Origin: Sphingobacteriaceae bacterium
Lineage (GTDB): Bacteria; Bacteroidota; Bacteroidia; B-17B0; Aurantibacillaceae
Assembly: GCA_023251695.1 (NCBI GenBank)
Contig: JAHEYE010000034.1
Location: 1-13,677, forward strand
Length of the DNA: 13,677 nucleotides
Direction of reading: 5' to 3'
Program-made: the position numbers and the translations under genes
Shown here: positions 6,872 to 13,677 of the stretch, piece by piece
Layout of the letters: the number at the start of each line of letters is the position of its first letter
Numbering within the stretch: the first letter of the stretch is position 1
The notes under the pieces: generated by a model
Told to the model about the DNA's origin: nothing
What the model saw: the letters and a program-made list of their open reading frames with translations, nothing else
The model's database searches: none

Positions 6872-7298
6872 AATTAAAATCGCACATAGTCCGGCCGAAG
6901 TGGAACGTATTTTAGAATTACGTGTCAAAATTTTACGTAAACCCTGGAACCAACCTGCGGAAACTGCTACTGATAATTTAGAAGTCATTAGTATTAACTG
7001 TTACATAGAAAACGAACATAAGGAAATAGTTGCCTGCGGACGCTTGCAGGAAAACGAAAACAAAATTGGGCAGATCCGTTTTATGGCTGTGGATGATAAG
7101 CAACAAGGCAAAGGTTTAGGAAAGATGATCGTCAATGCTCTTGAGAACGAAGGAAAAAAATTACATCTCAAAACTATTGAACTCCAAGCCCGCGAAAATG
7201 CTGTTGAGTTTTACAAAAGCTGTGGTTACACCATAAAAGAAAAATCCTTTTTACTCTGGGGAATTATTCAGCATTATTTGATGGAGAAGGAGTTTTGA
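6864..7298 (+). CDS. GNAT family N-acetyltransferase, ElaA-like
   Basis: This 144-aa acetyl-CoA-dependent acetyltransferase is a single GNAT domain. The acetyl-CoA pyrophosphate-binding loop is QGKGLG (81-86), within RFMAVDDKQQGKGLGKMI (72-89). IELQARENAVEFYKSCGY (105-122) is the usual beta5-alpha4 region. The C-terminal GIIQHYLMEK (133-142) resembles the G-I-x-H-x-x-M ending of ElaA-type proteins. The start chosen is ATG 6864, overlapping the upstream stop by 8 bases. The longer reading from 6843 adds seven residues with no family support. The substrate is unknown. The last ~50 bases are duplicated twice downstream, at 8421 and 9545. Confidence 0.88.
   Translation: MFKIKIAHSPAEVERILELRVKILRKPWNQPAETATDNLEVISINCYIENEHKEIVACGRLQENENKIGQIRFMAVDDKQQGKGLGKMIVNALENEGKKLHLKTIELQARENAVEFYKSCGYTIKEKSFLLWGIIQHYLMEKEF
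7240..7291 (+). repeat. GNAT 3'-end repeat, copy 1 (in the intact gene)
   Basis: These 52 bases encode the GNAT C-terminus, from about KEKSFLL to MEKE. They match 8421-8472 at 44 of 52 positions without gaps. The sub-stretch 7261-7289, starting GAATTATTCAGCATTATTTG, is identical over 29 bases to 9545-9573. All three copies have the same orientation. This copy sits in an intact conserved gene and so is the likely source sequence. Confidence 0.9.
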
Positions 7299-7416
7299 TT
7301 TTATTTGCAAAAATCCATCAGAATGATAAAATTGGCCATCCTACCATTTAGCACTAATAAATGAGTTTACTCAGCTAACAACACTTTACACTCATTCGTT
7401 TACCATAAAATTCGCG

Positions 7417-7448
7417 TAAAGAATTTTAAAGAATTCTTCGTACATTTG
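7417..7448 (+). promoter_or_regulatory. Promoter region of the 7481 gene
   Basis: TACATTTG at 7441-7448 matches the TAnnTTTG -7 box and predicts a start near 7455. Upstream, TAAAGAATT occurs twice with a 10-base period (7417-7425 and 7427-7435). The second copy merges into the palindrome AAGAATTCTT (7429-7438). No TTG -33 element is present at the right distance, so an activator site is possible. The rest of 7299-7416 holds no recognisable gene or terminator. Confidence 0.45.
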
Positions 7449-7480
7449 TATTAATTCTATTCTTGAGTAAAAAATATAAA

Positions 7481-8395
7481 ATGAAAAAAGTACTGGTTAT
7501 TTTATTTGCAATTTCGTCACTGAGTTCTTTTTCACAAGACAGAACAGGTTATCTTATGCCTGATTCACTCATGAATCTGCATTTAAAATATACCCCTGTA
7601 CAAATAATGGCAGGTACTTGCGCTTCACCAAATGGCAATATGAACTCAATTGCTGCCCCGCCGCCCAGCTATGCCTAGTTACAAACAAATGGTTATTGCA
7701 ATCCTGCAGGAACTTATGGTAGTAGCGGTACAGTTTGTTGGTCGTTTACCCCAACTCAACCTAGCGTAAACATTAATTCAGGTTATTCAACTACAGGTTG
7801 TGCTTCAATAAGTTTTGGCCCGTTCACGCTCTATAAATGTTCTCCCAGCTGTTCAGTAATGGGTACAGGATTGAGTTATACTGTTACACCGGGTCAGTGT
7901 TATACCTGGTGTATGACTTATAGCGGCAATGGTCCGGGTTGTGTTTTTAATGATTTCTGTCCGTATTATCAGATGTTCACACCTTTACCAATAGAACTTA
8001 GTTATTTTGCAGGTTCAAGTCAGGGAAAAACTAATGTATTGCAATGGAAAACAGAATTGGAAAAGAATAATGATTATTTTATTCTTGAAGTAAGTTCAGA
8101 TGCAACGAATTGGAATGAACTCAATATTGTAGATGCTGCTGGTAATTCTAACCAACCATTACTTTATTCTTATCAGGATAATAACTTTAAACCCCAAATT
8201 AACTATTACAGGTTAAAACAGGTTGATTATGATGGCACTTCAAAATATCACGGCATTGTTGCTGTTGATAATTCAAAAGGTAAAGATGTTAAAGTGATTC
8301 GTATTTTAAATATGCTTGGTCAGGATGTAAACGAAAATTACGAAGGCATTAAGCTATTTTATTATTCCGACGGAACTGTAGTAAAGCAGTTTTAA
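7481..8395 (+). pseudogene. Secreted Cys-rich protein gene interrupted by one in-frame TAG
   Basis: One continuous frame of 304 codons is broken only by TAG at 7676-7678 (codon 66). ATG 7481 gives a signal peptide (MKKVLVILFAISSLSSFSQ). After the stop the same frame continues without interruption through a Cys-rich region (NGYCNPAG, GTVCWSFTP, KCSPSCS, GQCYTWCMTY, FNDFCPYYQ). It then enters a segment common in exported Bacteroidota proteins: LPIELSYFAGSSQGKTNVLQ, then NDYFILEVSSDATNW and NYYRLKQVDYDGTSKYHG. It ends with NMLGQDVNENYEGIKLFYYS and DGTVVKQF, a C-terminal type I have seen in this phylum's secreted proteins. The upstream piece alone (65 residues) would be little more than a signal peptide. 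It could be a recent pseudogene, a read-through gene or a sequencing error. Its function is unknown; a surface or secreted role is inferred. Confidence 0.8.
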
Positions 8396-8420
8396 ACAGT
8401 CCCTCCCTATTTCGTTACCA

Positions 8421-8472
8421 AAAAATTCCTTTTACTCCGGATAATTATTCTGCATTATTTGATGTAGAAGAA
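8421..8472 (+). repeat. GNAT 3'-end repeat, copy 2 (diverged remnant)
   Basis: 44 of 52 bases match 7240-7291. Read in the GNAT frame it gives KKFLLLRIIILHYLM then TAG, still recognisable as the GNAT ending. It lies between the broken secreted-protein gene and the acyltransferase gene. The last eight codons and the stop of the minus-strand acyltransferase are formed from its antisense strand. Confidence 0.85.
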
Positions 8473-9521
8473 ACTTTGAGACTTGTAGGCCTTGGGAAAT
8501 ACCGATCAGCAATTTTCATGAATTGATTTTCGATTATAAGCGCAGAAAGAACACCCATTACAATAGCACTTGTAAAAAACAATACAGAATTAACATTGGG
8601 CGTTTTCATTGTTTCGTACAAAACATCCTTCACCAACAAATGCCAGAGGTAGATAGAATAAGAATTAACGCCAATGAAACAAACAGCCAAAGGAATATAT
8701 TTCAGGTAAGGGTTTTTGAGAACAAATGCTTCATTGCTTTTATCACAGACCAGAATTATCAGAAGAGCAAAACCAAAGTGCATCAAGTTAAATCCTATAG
8801 TCTCCATAAAAAAACTTTCCGGTAACAAAACAAAAGCGGGTAAAATCAATAAAGTGGCCAATACAAACAAACTTATTTTATTCTGTTGCCATTTTGTAAT
8901 TAATTCAGGCTTAAAATTCCAAATATAAGCCAACAATACGCCCATAAACAAACCATCTGCTTTTAAATGACTCGCAAAAATGGGCACAGGATTATGCAAG
9001 TGCTTGAAAGAAAAATTCAGGCGCAGACAGAAAATGATGAGGATAAAAGTGATTATTGTAAAAAGCATAGCTTTTACATTCTCTATCCATTTAAATTTTA
9101 TGGCTGCTAAAACAAAAAATGCCAGGAAAAAATAAAACTGTTCCTCAACCCCGAGCGACCAGGTATGAAACCGCACCCCTGTTCTGTAATTCTGAATAAA
9201 AAATGCTTCTGAAATAATGCTCGATGTCGGCTGCGGTCTGCAGAAATAATAAGCATCAAGTAAAACAGTTGCTATTAGACAAATATAAAAGGCGGGATAA
9301 ATTTTAAAACCCCTGCGTATTAAAAACCTGCCAATATTTGAATTACCCCTGGCCTGATATTCTTTAAACAACAAACCCGCCACTAAAAATCCGCTCAACA
9401 CAAAAAAAAGATCCACACCATAACCTCCAGCCATTACAATTACGTTACTCATATCAGAATGACGGAATAAAACACCAATTATGGCTATACCTCTTAAAAA
9501 ATCGAGACCTCTAATCCGCAT
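8445..9521 (-). CDS. Membrane acyltransferase, acyltransferase 3 family (OafA/YrhL-like)
   Basis: This 358-aa integral inner-membrane protein has about ten hydrophobic segments. Proteins of this family O-acylate cell-surface or periplasmic carbohydrates. Family motifs in order are RGLDFLRGIAIIGVLFRHS (4-22, with conserved Arg10 and His21), YGVDLFFVLSGFLV (34-47), FLIRRGFKIYP (66-76), FHTWSLGVEEQFY (118-130, Glu125) and SYSIYLWHLL (287-296). The substrate is unknown; O-antigen or another exopolysaccharide is a reasonable guess. The start is ATG 9521-9519. The C-terminal tail SSTSNNAE is encoded inside GNAT repeat copy 2, and the upstream region overlaps copy 3, so the gene exactly fills the space between two repeats. 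No neighbouring polysaccharide genes are seen. The nearest -7-like sequence, TAAATTTA at 9544-9537, misses the final G. Confidence 0.92.
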   Translation of the reverse strand: MRIRGLDFLRGIAIIGVLFRHSDMSNVIVMAGGYGVDLFFVLSGFLVAGLLFKEYQARGNSNIGRFLIRRGFKIYPAFYICLIATVLLDAYYFCRPQPTSSIISEAFFIQNYRTGVRFHTWSLGVEEQFYFFLAFFVLAAIKFKWIENVKAMLFTIITFILIIFCLRLNFSFKHLHNPVPIFASHLKADGLFMGVLLAYIWNFKPELITKWQQNKISLFVLATLLILPAFVLLPESFFMETIGFNLMHFGFALLIILVCDKSNEAFVLKNPYLKYIPLAVCFIGVNSYSIYLWHLLVKDVLYETMKTPNVNSVLFFTSAIVMGVLSALIIENQFMKIADRYFPRPTSLKVSSTSNNAE

Positions 9522-9544
9522 ACTTATTAAAAGTACTAAATTTA

Positions 9545-9573
9545 GAATTATTCAGCATTATTTGATGGAGAAG
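9545..9573 (+). repeat. GNAT 3'-end repeat, copy 3 (29 bases exact)
   Basis: The 29 bases are identical to 7261-7289, 2284 bases away and in the same orientation. In the GNAT frame the stretch reads RIIQHYLMEKNI and then TAA at 9580-9582, an intact GNAT-like C-terminus with its own stop. That stop overlaps the stop of the minus-strand gene at 9579. Upstream of 9545 the similarity to copies 1 and 2 ends abruptly. Confidence 0.9.
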
Positions 9574-9578
9574 AACAT

Positions 9579-9890
9579 TTAAGACATAATATCAATAACT
9601 GCGATTATAAAAGGAAATAGAACAAGTAAAAAAGCAATAGTAAAGTCTTTTCGTTTTTGGTCAACGTTTATCAACATAAGAGTCAAAGTAATTATTGAAT
9701 AAATGACAAACACCAAAAAAATCAAAATAAGTAACATCCCGTTTGCGGCACCGCAACTACTTCTTGGTTCCTCAGCTATTCTGTGAAATAAATTAAAACA
9801 TAAAATCCACCAAATAAAATAAATTGCTAAGAAAATTGTAGTCAATGTTCTTCGCTTCATGAATTCTATTAAAGGTTTAAGCTTACTCAT
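9579..9890 (-). CDS. Small membrane protein of unknown function
   Basis: This 103-aa protein has three hydrophobic segments, at about residues 15-36, 51-75 and 82-102. A basic N-terminus (MSKLKPLIEFMKRR) and a positively charged loop (DQKRKD, 77-82) suggest topology set by the positive-inside rule. ATG at 9890-9888 is chosen because a good -7 box lies just upstream; Met11 (MKRRTLTT) is a possible shorter start. The protein is rich in Ile, Leu and Phe, and a loop contains PRSSCGAANG. I recognise no family. It is downstream of and co-oriented with the sigma factor gene but separated from it by a terminator and its own promoter, so a functional link is not implied. Confidence 0.65.
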   Translation of the reverse strand: MSKLKPLIEFMKRRTLTTIFLAIYFIWWILCFNLFHRIAEEPRSSCGAANGMLLILIFLVFVIYSIITLTLMLINVDQKRKDFTIAFLLVLFPFIIAVIDIMS

Positions 9891-9904
9891 GTTTAGTAAA
9901 TATA

Positions 9905-9912
9905 CAAAATTA
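9905..9912 (-). promoter_or_regulatory. -7 box for the 103-aa membrane protein gene
   Basis: On the minus strand, TAATTTTG (9912-9905) matches TAnnTTTG. It would start transcription near 9898, a few bases before the ATG at 9890. It overlaps the T-rich tail of the sigma factor gene's terminator. Confidence 0.45.
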
Positions 9913-9937
9913 AAAGTCCGGGTATTTAACCCGGACT
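9907..9937 (-). terminator. Intrinsic terminator of the sigma factor gene
   Basis: On the minus strand, AGTCCGGGT (9937-9929) pairs perfectly with ACCCGGACT (9923-9915) around a five-base loop. It is followed by TTTTAATTTT. The nine-bp GC-rich stem begins 43 bases after the sigma factor stop codon. Confidence 0.85.
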
Positions 9938-9980
9938 CATAAACAAGAAAACTAAACTAGGACAAAAACTACAAGGCCTA

Positions 9981-10580
9981 TTAAATATATACTTCTGTTT
10001 TGCTTTCTTCAACCATCTTTTTCAAGTTAATTAAAGCATAGCGCATCCGGCCCAGCGAAGTATTTATGGATACATTGCAGAAATCTGCAATTTCTTTAAA
10101 ACTCATATCGTAATACATACGCATAATCACAACTTCTTTTTGTTCATCAGGAAGTGAACCAACCATTTTGCGCACTTTTTTACGGAACTGAATTTGCTCT
10201 TTGTCATTTTTAAAACCATCGTCAGTATTTGGTATGGTTGCAAAAACATCTACTTCCTCACCGTCTTCGGTAACATAAACCGGTACAGTAGGCAGTTTTT
10301 TGTTTTTGCGGAAATGATCGATGATTAAATTACGGGCAATACGTAATACCCATGGTAAAAACTTACCTTCCTCCGAATACTGATTGCGTTTTAAAGTCTG
10401 TATTACTTTAAAAAATGTATCCTGGAATAAATCTTCAGCTAAAGCCCTGTCACGTACAATAACGTATATACTGGAGAAGATTCTCCTTTTGTGACGTTGT
10501 AATAAAGTGCTGAGAGCTTCTTCGTTGCCACTGATGTAGAGTTGTACTAACTCATTATCTTCTTGAATTCGAACAGACAT
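9981..10580 (-). CDS. ECF-type RNA polymerase sigma factor
   Basis: This 199-aa sigma-70 family protein of the extracytoplasmic-function group has region 2 and region 4 but no region 3. Region 2 spans about residues 27-93 and includes the core-binding AEDLFQDTFFKVIQTL (48-63) and the -10-recognition part WVLRIARNLIIDHFRKNK (77-94). An acidic linker (105-128) follows. Region 4 (about 140-190) has the helix-turn-helix MSFKEIADFCNVSINTSLGR (159-178), which contacts the -35 element. The ATG at 10580-10578 lies about 73 bases downstream of the predicted transcription start. No anti-sigma factor gene is adjacent: uvrA diverges upstream, and downstream is an unrelated-looking 3-TM protein behind a terminator. 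Control may therefore be transcriptional or by a distant partner (inference). Confidence 0.95.
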   Translation of the reverse strand: MSVRIQEDNELVQLYISGNEEALSTLLQRHKRRIFSSIYVIVRDRALAEDLFQDTFFKVIQTLKRNQYSEEGKFLPWVLRIARNLIIDHFRKNKKLPTVPVYVTEDGEEVDVFATIPNTDDGFKNDKEQIQFRKKVRKMVGSLPDEQKEVVIMRMYYDMSFKEIADFCNVSINTSLGRMRYALINLKKMVEESKTEVYI

Positions 10581-10659
10581 GCATTTTCCCTTTTTAATAA
10601 TAATAGTATCGGGTGTAAATGTCTATTCTATGGCAATCGTTGTTTAATGGTTTATAAAG

Positions 10660-10690
10660 CAAATATATCCTTAATCACTTAAATCACAAA
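10660..10690 (-). promoter_or_regulatory. Consensus Bacteroidota promoter for the sigma factor gene
   Basis: On the minus strand, TTTG (10690-10687), 19 bases, then TATATTTG (10667-10660): an exact match to the -33 TTTG / -7 TAnnTTTG layout. Transcription would start near 10653, leaving a leader of about 73 bases before the ATG. The leader shows no obvious hairpin. Confidence 0.75.
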
Positions 10691-10847
10691 AAATTAACCT
10701 TTCTGAATGAGTAAAAGTCTATATCAATTGAGTAAGCCGTCAAAATAATATTTTTCAACCTACACAATAATTTTTAAACTATTGATTTTCAGTCGTTTAA
10801 ATACTTAATAACAATGCTAAAAAAGCCTTATACAAACTGTAATTTTG

Positions 10848-13677
10848 ATGGCTGTGAGTAGAGAAAAAGACATTTCGGTACTTAGTCCTAAGGAATTTAT
10901 CATCATTAAAGGGGCCCGCATGCACAATTTAAAAAATGTGGATGTGGCCATTCCCCGGAACAAATTCGTAGTCATAACCGGACTTTCGGGCTCAGGAAAG
11001 TCCTCTTTAGCATTTGATACTTTATACGCCGAGGGCCAGCGCCGTTATGTGGAAAGTTTATCAGCGTACGCCCGCCAGTTTTTAGGACGATTGGAAAAAC
11101 CACAGGTTGATTACATTAAGGGAATATCACCTGCTATTGCCATCGAACAAAAAGTTATTTCACGCAATCCGAGAAGTACGGTTGGAACTATAACAGAAAT
11201 CTACGATTACTTTAAATTATTGTTCGCCCGCGTTGGCAAAACATACAGTCCCGTAACTGGAAAATTAGTAAAGCGACAAAACATTAGCGATGTGGTTGAT
11301 TTTATTAAAGGATTAAGAAATGAAAGTAAATGTCTTGTGCTCTCGAAAATTCATGTTCCAAAGGGAAGAACCTTAGCACAAACCATTGAACTTTTAGGAC
11401 AACAGGGATTTTCGAGAATTGTACTGAACGGAAACATTGTAAAAATTCAGGAAACAGATACTAAAAAAATAAAAAATACTGATGAAGTTTTTTTATTGAT
11501 TGATCGTTTGGTAGTAAATAAAGAGGATGAAGATTTTGGCGGACGGGTTGGCGATAGCGTTCAAACGGCTTTCTTCGAGGGAAAAGGCGAATGTTTGGTT
11601 TGGGCAGAGGTCTCGACTACACCAGACCTGACAAAAGTGAAATACGAAAAACATTCTTTCTCAAATTTATTTGAAGCGGATGGAATTACATTCGAAGAAC
11701 CGGATGCTAATTTTTTCACTTTCAATAATCCCATTGGTGCCTGTAAAACCTGTGAGGGTTTTGGAAGTATTATTGGAATCGATCCCGACCTTGTGATTCC
11801 AAACAGAAGTTTAAGTGTTTATGATAATGCTGTTGCTTGTTGGAATGGCGAGACCATGAGTTTGTATAAAAAAGCATTAATAAAAAGCGCACATAAATTT
11901 AATTTCCCGGTTCATAAACCAATTGCAGAATTAACTAAAACACAATACGCTTTACTTTGGAACGGTAACGAACATTTTGAAGGCATTAACGATTTTTTTA
12001 AAATGCTGGAGAAAGAGAGTTATAAAATTCAGTACCGTGTGATGCTGGCACGCTACAGAGGAAAAACTTCTTGTCCCGATTGTTTAGGAACACGGTTACG
12101 TAAAGACGCCAATTATGTAAAAGTTAATGGGAAAAATATTACTGAATTAGTTCTCACTCCCGTTTCTGATCTGTTGCCATTCTTTAAATCGATTGATTTA
12201 AACGAGCACGATGCAAAAATTGCTAGGCGTTTGTTAACAGAAATAACTAATCGTTTACACTACCTAATGGATGTTGGTTTGGGTTATTTGACGCTGAACC
12301 GTGTTGCCAATACACTGAGTGGCGGCGAAAGTCAGCGGATAAATCTGGCCACTTCATTGGGAAGTAGTTTAGTTGGCAGTTTATATATTTTAGATGAACC
12401 AAGCATTGGTTTACATCCCCGCGACACCGAACGTTTAATAAAAGTTCTGAAATCATTACAAAAACAAGGTAACACGGTTATTATTGTTGAGCATGACGAA
12501 GATATTATGCTGGCTGCTGATGAATTGATTGATATTGGTCCGGAAGCAGGAAGTTTGGGAGGGAATTTGGTGTTTCAGGGAACGCATAAAGAATTATTAA
12601 AAGACAGTGAAAGTTTTACCGCCAAATATTTAACCGATAAACTTAGAATTGAAGTTCCCAAGACAAGGCGGAAATGGAAAGAATTTTTAGAAGTTAAAAA
12701 TGTCAGCGATAATAATCTTAAGATCATTACCGTAAAATTCCCTTTGAATACGTTGTGCTGCGTTACAGGCGTGAGTGGCTCCGGCAAATCGACATTGATT
12801 AAAAAAGCTTTGATTCCGATTATGCAACGCTATCTGGAAGGATATTATGAAAGCGTGGATCACAAACATTTAATTAACGGCAGTTTAAAACAAATAAAGC
12901 AATTAGAGTATGTTGATCAGAATCCTATTGGAAAATCATCGCGGAGCAATCCTGTAACTTATATTAAAGCTTATGATGAAATCAGAAATTTATTTTCCGA
13001 CCAAGGCTTAGCAAAACAGCGTGGACTAAAACCATCTCACTTTTCTTTTAACGTTGATGGTGGAAGATGCGAAGTGTGTGAAGGAGAAGGTCAAATTACC
13101 GTGGAAATGCAATTCATGGCCGACATTCAATTACCCTGTGATGCCTGCGGAAGTAAACGCTTTAAGAATGAAATTCTAGAAATCGTATATAAAGGAAAAA
13201 GTATTTCGGATATACTGGACATGACCGTCAGTGATGCAGTTGTGTTTTTTAATCAGGACAAAGAAGATCGTACCGCAAAAAAAATAATTGAAAAATTAAA
13301 AGCGCTTGAAGAAGTTGGTTTGGGTTATGTACAACTCGGACAAAGCAGTAGTACTTTAAGCGGTGGAGAAGCGCAGCGTATTAAATTAGCCACCTTCTTA
13401 ATTCAAATAAACAACACCTCTCCTACTCTTTTTGTGTTTGATGAACCAACAACCGGCTTGCATTTCCATGATGTGGCTAAACTATTAAAATCATTCAATG
13501 CTTTATTGGATAAAGGTCATTCTATTATTGTTATTGAACACAATTTAGAAGTCGTAAAATGCGCCGACTGGATTATTGATTTAGGTCCTGAAGGTGGCGA
13601 AACAGGCGGCCATGTTGTATTTGAGGGAACTCCAGAGGCGTTGATTCATTGTAAAGAATCTCAAACGGCGAGGTATT
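10848..13677 (+). CDS. uvrA: Excinuclease ABC subunit A, 3' end just beyond the window
   Basis: 943 codons are open to the right edge. The protein ends ...KESQTARY, where the usual UvrA has only a few residues left, so it is nearly complete (E. coli UvrA is 940 aa). UvrA is the dimeric ABC-type ATPase that finds DNA damage and loads UvrB in nucleotide excision repair. Module 1 has Walker A GLSGSGKSS (45-53), the signature LSGGESQR (490-497) and Walker B LYILDEPSIGLHPRD (512-526). Module 2 has Walker A GVSGSGKST (641-649), LSGGEAQR (837-844) and LFVFDEPTTGLH (861-872). The C-terminal zinc finger is intact: C741-x2-C744-x19-C764-x2-C767. The N-terminal zinc module keeps CKTC (299-302), but the earlier CxxC is replaced by FSNLFEADG (271-279). 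ATG 10848 is the only start that keeps the conserved FIIIKGARMHNLKN. Confidence 0.97.
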   Translation, partial: MAVSREKDISVLSPKEFIIIKGARMHNLKNVDVAIPRNKFVVITGLSGSGKSSLAFDTLYAEGQRRYVESLSAYARQFLGRLEKPQVDYIKGISPAIAIEQKVISRNPRSTVGTITEIYDYFKLLFARVGKTYSPVTGKLVKRQNISDVVDFIKGLRNESKCLVLSKIHVPKGRTLAQTIELLGQQGFSRIVLNGNIVKIQETDTKKIKNTDEVFLLIDRLVVNKEDEDFGGRVGDSVQTAFFEGKGECLVWAEVSTTPDLTKVKYEKHSFSNLFEADGITFEEPDANFFTFNNPIGACKTCEGFGSIIGIDPDLVIPNRSLSVYDNAVACWNGETMSLYKKALIKSAHKFNFPVHKPIAELTKTQYALLWNGNEHFEGINDFFKMLEKESYKIQYRVMLARYRGKTSCPDCLGTRLRKDANYVKVNGKNITELVLTPVSDLLPFFKSIDLNEHDAKIARRLLTEITNRLHYLMDVGLGYLTLNRVANTLSGGESQRINLATSLGSSLVGSLYILDEPSIGLHPRDTERLIKVLKSLQKQGNTVIIVEHDEDIMLAADELIDIGPEAGSLGGNLVFQGTHKELLKDSESFTAKYLTDKLRIEVPKTRRKWKEFLEVKNVSDNNLKIITVKFPLNTLCCVTGVSGSGKSTLIKKALIPIMQRYLEGYYESVDHKHLINGSLKQIKQLEYVDQNPIGKSSRSNPVTYIKAYDEIRNLFSDQGLAKQRGLKPSHFSFNVDGGRCEVCEGEGQITVEMQFMADIQLPCDACGSKRFKNEILEIVYKGKSISDILDMTVSDAVVFFNQDKEDRTAKKIIEKLKALEEVGLGYVQLGQSSSTLSGGEAQRIKLATFLIQINNTSPTLFVFDEPTTGLHFHDVAKLLKSFNALLDKGHSIIVIEHNLEVVKCADWIIDLGPEGGETGGHVVFEGTPEALIHCKESQTARY

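Noticed and set aside
7363..7374. Small palindrome TGAGTTTACTCA as a terminator for the GNAT gene
   Set aside because: The stem is only five pairs with a two-base loop and is not followed by a T run.
7859..8395. Separate 178-codon gene starting at ATG 7859
   Set aside because: It is in the same frame as the upstream signal-peptide piece, with no stop between 7679 and 7859 and no promoter. It is better read as the continuation of one gene broken by TAG.
8523..8928. Two plus-strand open frames of 70-100 codons opposite the acyltransferase gene
   Set aside because: They are antisense to a gene with clear family motifs, lack homology-like features, and overlap each other. They are shadow frames.
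7299..9544. Insertion sequence or transposon
   Set aside because: No transposase or integrase frame and no terminal inverted repeats are present. Only the direct repeats of the GNAT end are seen, so it is reported as a repeat-bounded segment instead.
12247..12869. Three minus-strand open frames of 60-70 codons opposite uvrA
   Set aside because: They lie fully within the conserved ATPase domains of uvrA on the other strand, with no promoter or recognisable protein features.
1..13677. CRISPR array, tRNA, rRNA or known defence system
   Set aside because: No regularly spaced short repeats, no cloverleaf-forming intergenic sequence, and no nuclease, methyltransferase or toxin-antitoxin-like genes were found.

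Overview
The window looks like chromosomal DNA of a member of the Bacteroidota. The evidence is low GC with TTA-rich leucine codons, repeated TAnnTTTG -7 promoter boxes (several with a TTG/TTTG element about 19-23 bases upstream), no obvious Shine-Dalgarno sequences, tandem DUF4476 domains, and a secreted protein with the C-terminal architecture common in this phylum. I cannot name a genus.

Layout. (1) 1-757, minus: the N-terminal part of a saccharopine dehydrogenase that runs off the left edge. It diverges from a plus-strand pair (931-2455): a secreted protein with two DUF4476 domains and a DUF423 membrane protein. The region between them carries a promoter for each side and a perfect 12-bp inverted repeat. 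(2) 2580-2981: a small lipoprotein, closed by a strong terminator. (3) 3056-4669: pckA (ATP-dependent PEP carboxykinase) with its own terminator. (4) 4742-7298: an aldo/keto reductase of the Kv-beta type, a pair of REP-like hairpins, then a class III CoA-transferase gene overlapping a GNAT acetyltransferase gene. (5) 7292-9578: an accessory-looking stretch holding a secreted-protein gene broken by one in-frame TAG and a minus-strand membrane acyltransferase. (6) 9579-10580, minus: a small membrane protein and an ECF sigma factor. (7) 10848-13677: uvrA, complete except for the last few codons, diverging from the sigma factor gene.

The most unusual structure is in region 5. The last ~50 bases of the GNAT gene (7240-7291) recur in the same orientation at 8421-8472 (44 of 52 identical) and at 9545-9573 (29 bases identical to 7261-7289). 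Translated in the matching frame, both extra copies still read as the GNAT C-terminus (HYLM core). They bound two one-gene segments of about 1.1-1.2 kb each. This suggests either repeated integration at the 3' end of the GNAT gene or decay of tandem GNAT paralogues. No integrase or transposase is visible in the window.

The rest is largely housekeeping: lysine catabolism, gluconeogenesis, CoA-ester metabolism, nucleotide excision repair and sigma-factor regulation. Apart from the DUF4476/DUF423 pair and the CoA-transferase/GNAT pair, the genes appear to be independent units. No tRNA, rRNA, CRISPR array, insertion sequence or recognised defence system was found.
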